Source: Oenanthe sinensis (Eukaryota; Streptophyta; Magnoliopsida; Apiales; Apiaceae). From it: a DNA stretch of 64,000 nucleotides. The stretch spans positions 7,626,001 through 7,690,000 of the forward strand of contig JAPMAC010000221.1 in assembly GCA_028671895.1 (NCBI GenBank), read 5' to 3'. Below the pieces are notes generated by a model. That model saw only the letters and a list, made by a program, of their open reading frames with translations. It did no database searches and was not told the origin of the DNA. This document shows positions 10,905 through 22,791 of the stretch, one piece after another; within the stretch, counting starts at the first letter, position 1; every line of letters begins with the position of its first letter. Both the position numbers and the translations under genes were made by a program.

Positions 10905-12884
10905 CTACTTAGATAATTCCTCCTCTTCTGAAGACTCATCCCCGCTAGATGAAGACGAATCTTCTCCATCTTCGCTTGATTCTTCTTCAGAAGAAGAACT
11001 TTCCTTTGTTATTTTCTGAGGAGTTGCATCAGTAACAGTCTTCTCAGGAATGGCTTGACGAGGGGTATGAGTAATGCTAGGCTCGCGAGCCCTTTTTTGC
11101 CTAACATCAGGACTGCTATCCCAATTGGTTTTTTCTTCTTGAGTCTCGATCAACCGCTTTAAAGCCTCGGCTGACTGAGGACTTTGGAAGTCTACCTTAG
11201 GGTCAAACAGACCCGAATGTTTCTCCAGCACCGCCTTCAGCGCCTCGTTCCACCCGATTGTGTAATTGACAGGAAAGAGGAGGTCGTCATGCTGTAAGAT
11301 CATGTCTTGGTATTCCTTCAAGGCCAAATACTTATCGATAATATCATTTTTATCGGCCCGGAGTTCAACTATTTCAGCCTGAGTTTGCTTCAGGATTTTC
11401 TCCTTCTCGGCCAACTTCTCCTCCAAATGCTTAATTTTGGCATTTGCCACTGTAAGCTCCTTCTTGTGCTTTCCTGCCTGAGCCTTCCCTGACTCCATTT
11501 GGTGCAAGGAATCCTGAAAATAGGCATTGGCCTGAAAAGCCAACAAACCAAGGTAAATTACATAGAAAGTTAAATCATAAATAGAAAAAATATTAAAGCT
11601 AAAAGACGATAGTGTGTACTAGCAACGTAAAATGCGAATTAGTCGGGAAAGAAAACTTACTGATGCCAGTGCCTGTGCACCCAAAGCCTTGGTGTTCTCC
11701 TCGTCACATCCCAACACAATGTCCTTGTAATCACAAGGAGTGAGGGAATGAAGGGACCAATCCCTAGTGTGGTCTGTGCAACCGACCACGGTATCAGACT
11801 TCCTGAATCCCTAGCTTGGTTTGTACGCCAGGGATTTTGGCACTTTGGCGGATCCGCTACCTTCAGCCTCGATTGGCCCAGTATGAGGCTACAAGATAGT
11901 CGGAGGCTCTTTCCCCTACCTGGGGTCATTCATCAACCTTAGTCGCTTCATGCAGCCTGTCTATTCAATGGGTGGAATGGTCAACTCGTTAATTTGCTCA
12001 GCAGCTGAAAAAGGAACATAAATACGTTAGTAAAGCAATAGAATGATCAAAGTAAAAAGACAAACCTAAGTAAAGTGATATACCTTTACTTGAGGCCTTA
12101 GATAGGCCTTAGAAGAGCCCAAGAAACCTCCTTGGCCTCCACCTGAGTGATCGTGATATAAGCTTTCTGCTCCTTCTCTGAGAGCTTAATGAAGTCGACG
12201 CTCCCATCAGCTACTTTCCCGAAGGTGGGCCTAAAAAGAATCCCCCAATCTCCCCCTCCCATTTGATTTGAACAAAACTCTCTTTCCAGTGGAGGTTATT
12301 ATTAGGGATGGAAGAATTGTCAAAAATGTGGGGTCTATTGGGTCTTGGGCTATGTGAACCCAGCCCAAGGAAAGGCTGGAAGAATATTTGAATTGAAAAA
12401 TCGTACAAAAGAGGGGGACGATCATTTTGATTTTCTTTTCCAAAAATAAAGCCGTGAAATAATGGATGAGTCTCCACCCATTGGGTACAATTTGGAAAGG
12501 ATTTAGTTGGACATCGTCCAAAAGTGTGGGGATGAATTCATGAACAGGGAACCTAAGCTGTACTAGCAGGGCCTCTACATAAACGAATAAGTAATTCGGT
12601 TTCCAATGGCAGGTCCTGTCACCAGGCTCTACCAAATAAATAGTGAAACGAGGGGGAAAGTTAAACAGACGATTGTATTCTTCTACTAGATCGGTATCAA
12701 AAAATTTGTTACTACGACTATACGAATCTAAATGGGATTGACTAGGATACTCATTCCCCCTTTGATTAATCATATCTAACAAAGACATGTACGAGGAAAA
12801 AATGGGGATTCGACGGAGGGGTTTACCTCTTTTTACAGACCCCGCGTTCATAGCTTCCAATCGAGAAGCCTTCTTATCGGCCAA
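10905..12884 (-). pseudogene. Antisense spliced gene of the Tat element (gypsy-type transposon protein)
   Basis: Runs opposite to pol, downstream of it. Exon one starts at ATG 12884. It encodes a conserved globular segment (YLVEPGDRTCHWKP; YLFVYVEALLVQLRFPVHEF; NPFQIVPNGWRLIHYF) like the plant putative gypsy-type transposon domain. Two introns are predicted with GT-AG ends: 12083-12005 (79 nt) and 11660-11532 (129 nt). The last exon gives a coiled coil (ANAKIKHLEEKLAEKEKILK) and a Ser/Glu-rich acidic tail ending at 10905. A frameshift near 12230 and stops before the first intron and in the middle exon suggest this copy is dead. The role of such antisense genes is unknown. Confidence 0.75.
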
Positions 12885-13017
12885 TGGTCCTTCGACTTTG
12901 TGAATACCTCTGAGAAAATTGGAAGCTGAATTTGGTTAAAAGTTGAAGGCTCAAGTGTTTGTGAGAAAGTAGAAAAGTGAGAAATGAGAAGTTTGGGAAC
13001 TGAAGCCCCTCATACCA

Positions 13018-13028
13018 CTCATATATAA
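13018..13028 (-). promoter_or_regulatory. Candidate TATA box for the antisense gene
   Basis: Minus-strand GGTTATATATGAG lies about 140 bp upstream of the ATG at 12884. The downstream stretch is rich in CTTCTC/TTTCTC, as in plant 5' leaders. Position and content fit an independent promoter; this is inferred, not shown. Confidence 0.45.
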
Positions 13029-13169
13029 CCCTCAAGTCGGTCACCCAACCATTTAAATTCCCCTTTTTACAGGTGTTTCTAGGTCACATGACGGTTGAAG
13101 GGTAAATTAACTGGTACAACCGGTGAAGGGGCTCATACAACTAGGCCCATGAACGAAGGCCCAGAGGTT

Positions 13170-13200
<31 letters not shown>

Positions 13201-13201
13201 T
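13170..13201. repeat. (TA)n microsatellite
   Basis: A TA run inside the non-coding 3' part of the gypsy element. The small frame over it (Tyr-Ile repeats) is an artefact. Confidence 0.9.
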
Positions 13202-13249
13202 AAAAAATAAAAAAGAGTTTTCTAGAACTCAGAAGAAGGATCTAGAAGT

Positions 13250-13530
13250 TGGGCCTGTGAAGCCCATGACCTATAAGCCATGAAGGCCCACTACCCAATG
13301 GCAAAAGCCTCGAAGGCCTAGAATCTGGAAAATCCAAGGCCCAGAAGGCCCAATAAAGGTGAAAGGTTTATAAGATAATAGAGGCCCATGATCCAAGAAC
13401 CTTGGAGGCCCATGATCCAAAAACCTCGAAGGCCCATTATTTAGAAAAACTTGTTGGACTCTTCAATAGAAGGCCTAGTAAAGGCTCACATTATTGGGGG
13501 CCCAAAAGCCCAAAGCCTGTGAAGCTCAAT
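13250..13530. repeat. GGCCCA-rich non-coding repeats
   Basis: Irregular recurrence of AAGGCCCA, AGGCCCAT, GAAGCCCA and CCTCGAAGGCC units in the untranslated region of the gypsy element. No open frame. Confidence 0.6.
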
Positions 13531-13554
13531 TTACTTGAATTCTTAAGGGGGCAA

Positions 13555-14520
13555 ATATTTTCGACCTAGGTGGGCATTTGAGGTTCAATTCGACCTCAAT
13601 CTCAGCCACAAAACATCAAGATATAATGAAGCCCACTATAAATCGACCTGGAGGATAAAATAAGGGATAATTTGACCTCAATTTAGGTCGAACACAACAC
13701 AGGTTTTGAAACCCAAATAATTTCGACATGGGAGGGAAAACAAGGTTTTAATCGACCTCAAACCAAGTTGAAAATCACCAAATATTGGAAAATAAAAAGA
13801 ATCGACTTGGATGTACATTTGGGGTATAATTCGACCTCAATCAAGGTCAAAATAAAGATGAAGGCCTACTTGACATCAATACTGTGTTCGACTTCAAATG
13901 AGATCGATAAATCAAATCCATTGTCATTCGACCTCGAAGTGAATTTGTGGCATAGTTCGACCTCAAATGAGGTCGAAAATGAAGCCCAAGCAAAGATGGC
14001 CTATTCGATCTCAAAGCACCGTTCGACTTCAAATGAGATCATATTCAACCTTAGCCCCCCAATTCGATCTCGGTATGTATTCTAGTCATAGTTCGACCTC
14101 AATCGAGGTCGAATTCGAAGCCCAAGCCTAGATGGCCTACACGATCTCATTGTCACATTCCACTTCGAACGAAGTCGAATGTCGACCTCGACTTTTATTC
14201 GACTTTAATGTGAAATTGAGGCATATTTCGACCTCGATCCAGGTCGATAGGGAACAAGCCTAGATAGCCATTTTGACCTCGAATCCCATCGACTTGGGAG
14301 GGGAATTGAGGTCAAAATTGAGAACTCGTTCCAAGTCGATGCAATCAAGTCAATAAGCTTTTCGACTTCAAATCTCAGGAATCAACCTGGGAGAGGTTTC
14401 AGGACTCTATTCGACCTCGATCCAGGTCGATAAGGGGTTCAATCCCAGAATCGACCTTGGGGTGGAAATGAACCTGAGTTCGACCTCGATCCAGGTCGAA
14501 TTGGTCAGGATTTCAAAAAT
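13555..14520. repeat. Palindromic TTCGACCTC...GAGGTCGAA repeat block
   Basis: More than a dozen dyads of the type TTCGACCTC-AATNN-AGGTCGAA, spaced irregularly at about 40-120 bp. Examples are near 13673, 13834, 13958, 14094, 14229, 14409 and 14480; the last three share TTCGACCTCGATCCAGGTCGA. They lie between the antisense gene and the 3' LTR. Long repeat-bearing untranslated regions at this place are known in Tat elements. Confidence 0.85.
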
Positions 14521-14715
14521 TTCCCACTTTTTAATTGTTAAAAATGAAGTCCTTGAGGGACCAATTTGTGTAATATTAATTCTTTTAAAAGTGATTAATG
14601 ATAATAAGGCATGAGCCCATATGTTGAGATAAAATTGATTGAAACAAAGTCAAAAGCCTAATATGGCACTGAAAATCCTTTGTGAAACTTTTACGAAAAC
14701 TCTAGAAGTTTTCCC

Positions 14716-14733
14716 AAAAGTTGGGGGGGTAAA
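14716..14733 (+). other. Polypurine tract
   Basis: A purine-rich stretch with a run of seven G just before the 3' LTR, at the place of the plus-strand primer. Confidence 0.8.
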
Positions 14734-15346
14734 TGATATGGGTAAAAATAGCCTTGAGAAAATAATAAATATAATATTTATTATTTCATTTATTAGACTT
14801 AGTATGGTCCAAAGGCTTGGGCCCTTAAAACGAACTAGGAAAATAAATCATAGGATCAACTGGATTTGTAATCCAAGGATCAACTGGATTTGTAAGTTCA
14901 GCCCACAAGCTTTGTGAAAGCCATAGGCCCAGTAAGCCTTTGTTATTACTTAATTTCATAATTAATTAATAAAGGCTCAGTAAAGGCCCAAGAAGCATGT
15001 TGAAGGCCCTCATCCTAGAAGGATCTAGAAACCCAAATGTGGGAAGAGTCCAACGAAGACCCTCATTCCTAAAAGGTTTCAACAACCTTGTTACTAGGAG
15101 ACTTGGCCACCATGTCTCCTAATTCTAATTTGATTCCGATGCCCTCGTGCACCTATATAAAGGGTCTCACCCCTCAACATTAGAACTACGATTATTAGTT
15201 TGATTCTCACACCCATTGAGATACGTAGGCAGGTAACGAGGACCTGAGTTAGTCATGAAACGTTAGTGCAGCCATTAAAACTCGAAGTTCTCTCAAAACC
15301 TAGCATTAATTACGTATTAAATATACCTAGTTTTTAATCTGTAACA
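14734..15346 (+). repeat. 3' LTR of the gypsy element
   Basis: 613 bp, same ends as the 5' LTR and a conserved TATATAAAG at 15154-15162. It is followed by GCTAG, which nearly matches the GTTAG before the 5' LTR. Confidence 0.93.
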
Positions 15347-17207
15347 GCTAGCAAGTACCTATATATTGCCTATTCGATATATCACCACTCGTTATGTAAA
15401 CAATTATAGAGGATTCTATGGAAAGTGATGTTAATACACTTTGGATTCGTGGAATCGGTGAATCAGTTGATGGACATGGTTGCAGCCTCTTGAGATAAGT
15501 ATTAATTTTGAGAACGTATATGTTTTTACGATCCTAGTATTTGTTTCTTATTTCTTTCAATAGGCTCTAAGTATTGCAGGCTCTATTATTTTGTTATTAT
15601 TCCATTAAAATGCTTTTATTTAAACTTTTTCCTTTGGTTCCTACTTTTATCTTGTATGGATTCTATAGCTATTTCTTGTTAGGAGCAATATTTATCGTGT
15701 TATAATTTACAAGTCATAGAAACTCCTCTGGTACAGCCCTAAATTGCCTGACTCGTTTATAATACATATAATATTTTCTAGATGGCTATATATTTACCCC
15801 ATATAAACTACCCCCCTCATAGGCTTAATTATACTCTCCGGTCCCCCTCAAGTTTTGAGTTTGGTGATTAGGCATTGGAATACTTTAACCACCGTTGCAA
15901 AGAAAGAAAAATCAAACTGAAGAGCTTAATCAGGTTGAAGACACAAATACAAAGGTTTCTATCAAGGATGAATTTCTAAAAATCAGGCCATTGCTTGAAT
16001 GTTTTCAAATTGTGGAGTCAATTTTCATATAATCACAGTTCCTTCAACCTATGTTGTTCCTGAGGAACTGTAAAAAGTTTTTCTTAGTTGTTAGTTCTAC
16101 TTTTATTTCAGCCTTGCATGATTCCTGACTTGTACAAAACTCATGGCCGAGTTTTTTGTAACAGGGGGAGAATGATGAGAAACCGGAATGAAAGTTAGAG
16201 GAGTCTACTATTCTAAGAGTTAACAGTTTAATTATAATTAGTAGAGAAATTTCTCATTTATGACTTGTATGTTTTATGTATGAGGTTAGAAATTATGAAG
16301 TGTGTAGTGATTATAATAAGCCCAATTGTTTATGAGTTTTTGAATAAAGTGGATGGACACATTTTAGATTGGAAAGAGAGTTAATACTAATGCTTATGAA
16401 TTAAATACTCCTATTAGTAATTAGAATATCGGCCCTATTCAAAAAAAGAAATATTATTAGCCCAGAGTTTAATGTAAGTTCTTAATTTTATTCACCGAGC
16501 CGATATTTCTTCAAATTTTTTCTTACTTGACCTAATATTTTTCCATTTTTTCTTTCTTTTCCTGAATTTTCTCCACTTTCATCTTATCCAGAAGCAACTA
16601 AAGTTACTAAACTTGTTTATATATTCTAGCTCCATTGGCCTATTTTTCCCCGCTTATACCCCCAGTAGTCCCTCACCAGCCCCTTTATGTTTCATCACAG
16701 CAGACAGAGGATATACATGTTTTGGATGAGAGGTTTTTATAAATTTAACATTGTGGTTGTAGACACTATTTGCTTTATTATGGTAGGTTAGAGGATGAGC
16801 GTAGTCCTATTTAAGGCGTACATTCTTAAAAAGTGCAAAACTCATTTTTAAGACAACTCGTGAAGCGTCATCGATGACGCCCTTTTTACCAACAAAATTT
16901 AATCACAAATTTAACAAGAAAAATATAGTTTTAACTTTCGGGTACATATATATGTAACATAATGAAAATCTCAATACTAAGCTTCAGTAATGTTAAATAA
17001 TTCAAAAGTTTCAGAATCATTTAACTCAATCTCCAGCAACTCAACTTTTTGTTTTTCTTTTTCATCATCTTTATCGATTAGAGTTGAAAAAGAAGTTTCG
17101 TGAGTTTGCATTTGAAGATAGGGCTTCTTTTCTTTTTCCCTTGTATGTAAGGATTTTTGTCTTTTACCTGCTACAAGCTTGTGCAAAGCACACTCAAATA
17201 TTATATA
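15347..17207. other. Spacer without a recognised gene
   Basis: Moderately AT-rich. One spot, CAGGGGGAGAATGATGAG near 16164, resembles a copia polypurine tract followed by an LTR start, but no second LTR or coding remnant supports it. A minus-strand frame at 16977-17207, continuing into the MITE, is Glu/Lys-rich and unrecognised. Confidence 0.5.
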
Positions 17208-17455
17208 CTCACTCCGTCCCATTTTATTCTTAACATTTTCGAGAGAGTGTCTGACACGCATTTTAGGTGCATATAAAGTATAGTTCTATAACTTATTTTT
17301 CAAAAAAAAATTCTGAATACAAATTTAAACATTCAATTTTTATTCAAAAATAGAAAATTGTAAATATAAGTAATGTAACTATACTTTATATGCACCTTAA
17401 AATGCATGTCGGACATTCTCTGAGAAATGTTAAGAATCAAATGGAACGGAGGAAG
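17208..17455. mobile_element. Stowaway-like (Tc1/mariner) MITE A
   Basis: A 248-bp near-perfect hairpin flanked by TA. Its ends read CTCACTCCGTCCCATTTTAT and the complement of GGAACGGAGGAAG. The whole left half (for example GTGCATATAAAGTATAGTTC) recurs inverted in the right half. It is the same family as the MITE at 22792-23032. It has no coding capacity. Confidence 0.9.
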
Positions 17456-17821
17456 TAAATAATAAACTATTAATTATTTTTTTAATTTAATTATATATTA
17501 TTTAAATTCTATTAATATTAAAATAGAACATATACTAATTAGTAAGGCTATAAGCCTACTTACTGAAAAAATAAACGTAAATGTTTAATATTGATATGTT
17601 GTTTGCGGGATTCACACCCTAGACCTTTAATAATATTTTACATAAAAAATTATAAAATATAATGTATCTTAATCGTTACATTGCAAGCGATTCAAATTCA
17701 CGTTCATCTAATATATTCCTTTACTCTCTTGGAAGAAGAAGACTGAGCTTCGATCCTCGAAGTTTTAATTCTCCAATTCCAAGTAACAACCCTGGCTTTC
17801 TCCTCCTTCATTCCCTTGGTC

Positions 17822-17822
<1 letters not shown>

Positions 17823-17868
<46 letters not shown>
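17823..17868. repeat. (TA)n microsatellite
   Basis: A long TA run at the same place in an array arm where other copies have shorter AT runs. Confidence 0.9.
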
Positions 17869-17869
<1 letters not shown>

Positions 17870-18089
17870 GCTCGTATTTTTGCAAAATATTTATAACAAG
17901 TCAGTATTTTTGTAAAAAAAAAAAGTTTACCTTGGATATTTAAAAAAAACCATTATTTAATTACAGGGATTGAAAAGTTAGTTAAGTTTTAATTATTTAG
18001 TGAATTTAATTAATATTACTGTTAATGGGCTAGGCCCAAGTTTTCATTAGGACACCTAACCCAATTTCTTCATGAACACCACTTTAGTC

Positions 18090-18097
18090 TATAAATA
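18090..18097 (+). promoter_or_regulatory. TATA-like box at the hinge edge of R arms
   Basis: CTATAAATACTCTTATTCTCC stands at the start of R arms (18089, 22391, 22494; variants near 19681 and 23992). The mirror image, read on the minus strand, stands at the end of F arms (for example near 19180 and 23485). Each hinge is thus flanked by two diverging TATAAATA-type boxes. Transcription is not shown. Confidence 0.35.
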
Positions 18098-20431
18098 CTC
18101 TTATTCTCCAAAAAACAATTTTAAGATTTCAGAGCCTCTTTCTTGATATAGAAAAATTGAGTATTACATACATATATATGTATACATATATATATATATA
18201 TATGCATACATATATATATATATATGCATACATATATATATAACATATATATATATATGTATATATATATATAATTCCGACGAAGGAAGGGATTTGGGGA
18301 AAGCTATGGTTTTTACATTGAATCGGAGAATTAAAACTTGGAGCATTGAAGCTCACTCTTTGTTCAAGGGAGTAAAGGAATACATTAAAAGAACGTGAAT
18401 TTAAATCACTTGCGCCGTAGATATTAAGGTAAATATTCTTCTTATGTAGTATGTAATCATTAAGCAGGATGAACACAAATAACTATAATCCAAATGGACC
18501 AACATGTTTTTTTTGAAATTGGTTGACTTACTATCAATTTATCAATTTAGGGTCCAACTTTTACTTCATTTTTCTTTTACCGCACATCTCAATTGAACCC
18601 ATTTTCCTTTAACCTTGGGACCATTTGATGTAAATCATAGATGTTTTGTTTGTAAATCATAAGAAGAATATATTTACCTTAACCACTACGGTGCAAGTGA
18701 TTCAAAATTTACGTTTTTCTGATGTATTCCTTTACTCTCTTGAACGAAGACTGTGCTTCAATCCTCCAAGTTTTAATTCTCCAATTCCAAGTAACAACCC
18801 TAACTTTCTCCTCCTTCCTTCCCCTAGTAAGAAAATATATATATAATACTCGATTTTTCTATATCAAGAAGGACACTCTGAAAACATAGGATTACTTTTT
18901 AAAGAATAAGAGTATTTATCGGCTACCATAAGAAGAATATTTACATTAAAAACTACGGTGTAAGCGATTCAAATTCATGTTCTTCTAATGTATTCATTTA
19001 CTCTCTTAAACGAAGACTACACTTAAATCTTCCAAGTTTTAATTCTCTAATTCCAAGTAAGAACCCTAGCTTTCTCCTCCTTCCTTCCCCTAGTAAGAAT
19101 ATATATATATATAATAGTCAATTTTTCTATATCAAGGACACTCTGAAAACATACGATTGCTTTTTGGAGAATAAGAGTATTTATCGGCTACCATAATGGA
19201 TCATGGAGTAATTAGGCTAGGCCTCCCACCGAGAAGTTGGGCCTAGCTCATTGTTAGTAATATTAATTAAATCTGCTAAATAAATAATATTTAACAACCT
19301 TTTCAATCCTTGTAATTAATTAAGTCATAAGGCACATTGGTCTTCTAGTGAGCTCATATGTCATAAGGTTTAATTATGCAAAGCCCTACTGGCAGTTTTG
19401 TCCCGACATAATTAAAACGTTTAGTGAATGATCAAGGAATTAAAAGATGTTGATTAAATTAATTATCAGTAACTTAATTTAATCAACGGACATGTGATAT
19501 CTTAAATATGAGAAATTTAATTAACAAATAATAAGGGAACCCAATTATTTAATTACGGGGATTGAAAAGGTAGTTCAGTATTAATTACTTAGTGGATTTA
19601 ATTAATATTTCTGTTAATGGGCTAGGCCCCAGTTTTCACTAGGACGCCTAACCTAATTTCTCCATGATCACCAATTAAGTCTATACATACTCTTATTCTC
19701 CAAAAAAACAATTCTATGTTTTCAGAGCCTCTTTCCTGATGTAGAAAAATCGAGTATTACACACACATTCATATATATATATATAACATATATATATATT
19801 TGCGACGAAGGGAAGCAAAGAGGGGAGAGCACTGGTTCTTACACTGAATTGGAGAATTAAAACTTGGAGCATCGAAGCTCACTTTTCGTTCAAGGGAGTA
19901 ACGGAATACATTAAAAAAATATAAATTTAAATTGTTTGTGCCGTAGGGATTAAGATAAATATTCTTCTTATGTAGTATGTAATCATCAAGGAGGATGAAC
20001 ACATATAACTATGATCCAAATGGACCAACATGTTTTCTTTGAAATTGGTTAACTTACTATCAATTTAGGGTTCAACTTTTACTTCATTTTTCTTTTACCG
20101 CACATCTCAAATAAACCCATTTTCCTTTAACCTTGGGACCATTTGATGTAAATCATAGATATTTTGTTTGTAAATCATAAGAAGAATATTTACCTTAAAC
20201 CCTACGGTGCAAGAGATTCAAATCCACGTTCTTCTAATGTATTCATTTACTCTCTTGAAAGAAGATTGTGCTTCAATCCAAGTTTCAATTCTCCAATTCC
20301 AAGTAACAACCATAGCTTTCTCCTCCTTCCTTCTCCTAGTCAGAAAATATATATATAATACTCAATTTTTCTATATCAGGAAGGACACTCTGAAAAAATA
20401 TGATTGCTTTTTGAAGAATAAGAGTATTTAT

Positions 20432-22319
20432 CACTACGCCATAAGTGCTCATATGCAATGCTCTCTGATGTTGCCTTATGTGCCAAATGGTGTTGCCTTA
20501 GCCTGAAATCGAAAAAGGCAACACTTTTTGAGTATTGCATCTGCAGCCATTGCCTTTGACCTCTAATGTAACGTTTTTGTTGTGTAATGCAACACCGCTG
20601 AAAGTATTGCATATTGGTCATAATGCAACACCACCATGGCATAAATGCAACAAAATTTAGTGTTGCTTTAAATGTGAAGCTGAAACAAATGTGGTCCAGG
20701 TCAACAGCGGGATCCACCAGTGCCACGTTAGTAGTGGGGCCCAACAGTGCCACGTCAGTAGTGAGGCCCACATGCCACATCAGCAATAGGGTCCGTTTTG
20801 CCACGTTAGCAGTGGGTCCCACCAGTGCCACGCCAGTAGTGGGTCCCACTAGTGCCACGTCAGTAGTGGGCCCACCAATGCCATGTCAGCAGTGGAGCCC
20901 ACCAGTGCCACGTCAGTAGTGGAGCCCACCAGTGCCACGTCAGCAGTGGAGGCCCACTAGTGCCACGTCAGTAGTGGGCTCATTGACCTTATGCAACACT
21001 TTTATGATATAATGCAACACCAAATTTGACAATTACAACATTAAAATAATTTTTTTGCAATACTATTTATTCATAATGCAACAGTGGTAAAAGTCAAATG
21101 CAACAGTTTAAAAAAATTGAAATAGCCATTTCGTACATACATCAATCCCATCAACAACCAAGACAGATAATAAAATGCAAAAGATTAACTAATCTAACTA
21201 GTTAAAAAAGAAATTTAAAAAAGTAAATTCAGCATTCAGCACAACACTAGTTATAGAGAAAGTCTAGTTTGACCGGTTTGACTAGTATAAAATCACATAG
21301 AATAAAACTGAATTTTTTTTAAAAAAAATTAGCACCACTAAAATAGTCAGATATTAACATCCGTACGGTTGGATCGTCGAAAAAGAAATTTAAAAAAATA
21401 TATTCAGCATTCAGCACAACATTAGTTATAGAGAAAGTCTCGTTTGACTGGTTAGACTAGTATAAAATCACATAGAATAAAACTGAAAAATTTTTAAAAA
21501 AAATTGGCACCACTAAAATAGTGAGATATTAACATCCGTACGGTTGGATCGTCAATTTTTTTAAAAAAAATAGATTCAGCATTCAGCACAACACTAGTTA
21601 TAGAGAACGTCTAGTTTGACCGGTTAGACTAGTATAAAATCACATAGAATAAAACTGAATTTTTTTAAAAAAAATTAGCACCACTAAAATAGTCAGATAT
21701 TAACATCTATATGGTTGGATCATCGAAAATAAATTTTAAAAAATTGATTCAGCAATCGGGTTATACTAATTATTATATAAAGACTAGAAAATACAAAGGC
21801 AATACTAAACAACCAAATGCAACGCTACCATATTAAATGCAACGCTTGTGATGGGGACCACATGCCATGTCAGCATTGGACTTGACGCCACGTCAGCGTG
21901 GGCCACATAACTGCCACGTCAGCGTGGGCCCCACTGCCAAGTCAACAGTGGTGGGCCCCCCACTGCCACGTCAGCACTAGCCCACTGCCACGTCAGCGTG
22001 GGTCCCACTGCCACATAAGCAGTGGTGGCCCACTGGTGGGCCCTACAAGCCATGTCTGTATGGGCCCCAGTGCCACGTCAACCGTGGTGGGTCCCCCTGT
22101 GCCACGTCAGCACTAATTATTAAAAAAAATTAGCTAATGCAATACCATTCGTTAGCGTTGCATTCACTGCAACACCGTGAGTAATATGCAACACGAAGTT
22201 TTATTTAATGCAATACTATTTTAGCAGTGTTGCAAAAGTGCCAAAAATTCAGAGTTACCGCAACGTTTTCAGTGCAACGCTTTCTAAAAGCATTGCCTAT
22301 AAGCACTTATGGCGTTGTG
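20432..22319. mobile_element. CACTA-2, inverted copy of the CACTA-1 family with captured flank
   Basis: Left end CACTACGCCATAAGTGCTCA at 20432; right end is the complement of CACAACGCCATAAGTG, so the terminal CACTA is mutated. It is inverted relative to CACTA-1, with the same minisatellites (about 20700-20980 and 21840-22110) and three instead of five internal units. Past the right end, 22320-22369 is an exact 50-bp match to the reverse complement of 6497-6546, the gypsy RNase H sequence flanking CACTA-1. TAT precedes the left end (20429-20431) and recurs at 22369-22371. No transposase frame is present. Confidence 0.9.
21220..21760 (-). repeat. Three-unit internal tandem repeat of CACTA-2
   Basis: CGTACGGTTGGATCGTC recurs near 21361 and 21536, with a diverged copy near 21711, a spacing of about 175 bp. 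These correspond to the five-unit block of CACTA-1 read on the other strand. Confidence 0.85.
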
Positions 22320-22424
22320 AAGTCAGCTAGGGCTTGAGCTTTGATGGCTGTTCTTGGCTTTTATTTGATATATCAAAGCCGCTTAAGTCTATAAATACTC
22401 TTATTCTCCAAAAAGTAACCTAAT

Positions 22425-22490
22425 TTCTCTGGGACGTGTAACCTAATTTCTCTGGGACGCGTAACCTAATTTCTCTATGATCACCACTTA
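22425..22490 (+). repeat. Three short tandem copies
   Basis: GTAACCTAATTTCTCTGGGACG occurs in three successive 23-bp copies, the last one running into ATGATCACC. The single-copy form is in the hinge ends elsewhere in the array. Confidence 0.85.
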
Positions 22491-22791
22491 AGTTTATAAA
22501 TACTCTTATTCTCCAAAAAGCAATTCTAAGTTTTCAGAGCCTCTTTCTTGATGTAGAAAAATCGAGTATTACATATATATATATATACATATACATATAC
22601 ATATATATATATATATATTCGACGAGGGGGATGAAGGAGGGGAAAGCTAGGGTTCTTACATTGAATTCGAGAATTAAAACTTAAAGGATTGAAGCTCGCT
22701 CTTTGTTCAAGGGAATAAAGGAATACATTAAAAGAACGTGAATTTAAATTGCATGCGCGGTAAAGATTCAGGTAAATATTCTTCTTATATA

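Larger units (their letters stand above)
2249..15346 (+). mobile_element. Ty3/gypsy LTR retrotransposon, Tat lineage
   Basis: A 13.1-kb element bounded by two 613-bp LTRs that start TGATATGGG and end GTAACA. It is flanked by near-matching 5-bp direct repeats (GTTAG at 2244-2248, GCTAG at 15347-15351). Internal order is gag, protease, RT, RNase H, a second archaeal-type RNase H, integrase, an antisense gene, a palindromic repeat block, then the polypurine tract. The second RNase H between the first RNase H and integrase, and the extra antisense gene, are marks of the Tat clade (Retand/Grande-like). All coding parts carry stops or frameshifts. The LTRs differ at several dozen sites, so the copy is old. 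It hosts CACTA-1. Confidence 0.93.

Noticed and set aside
13555..14520. CRISPR-like regular repeats
   Set aside because: Spacing is irregular, arms are degenerate, and the block lies inside a plant retrotransposon.
16160..16200. Possible copia polypurine tract and LTR start
   Set aside because: No partner LTR, primer site or coding remnant was found nearby.
18129..18476. 115-residue minus-strand protein
   Set aside because: Its second half is Tyr-Ile repeat from an AT microsatellite; only the arm-derived part is discussed as a finding.
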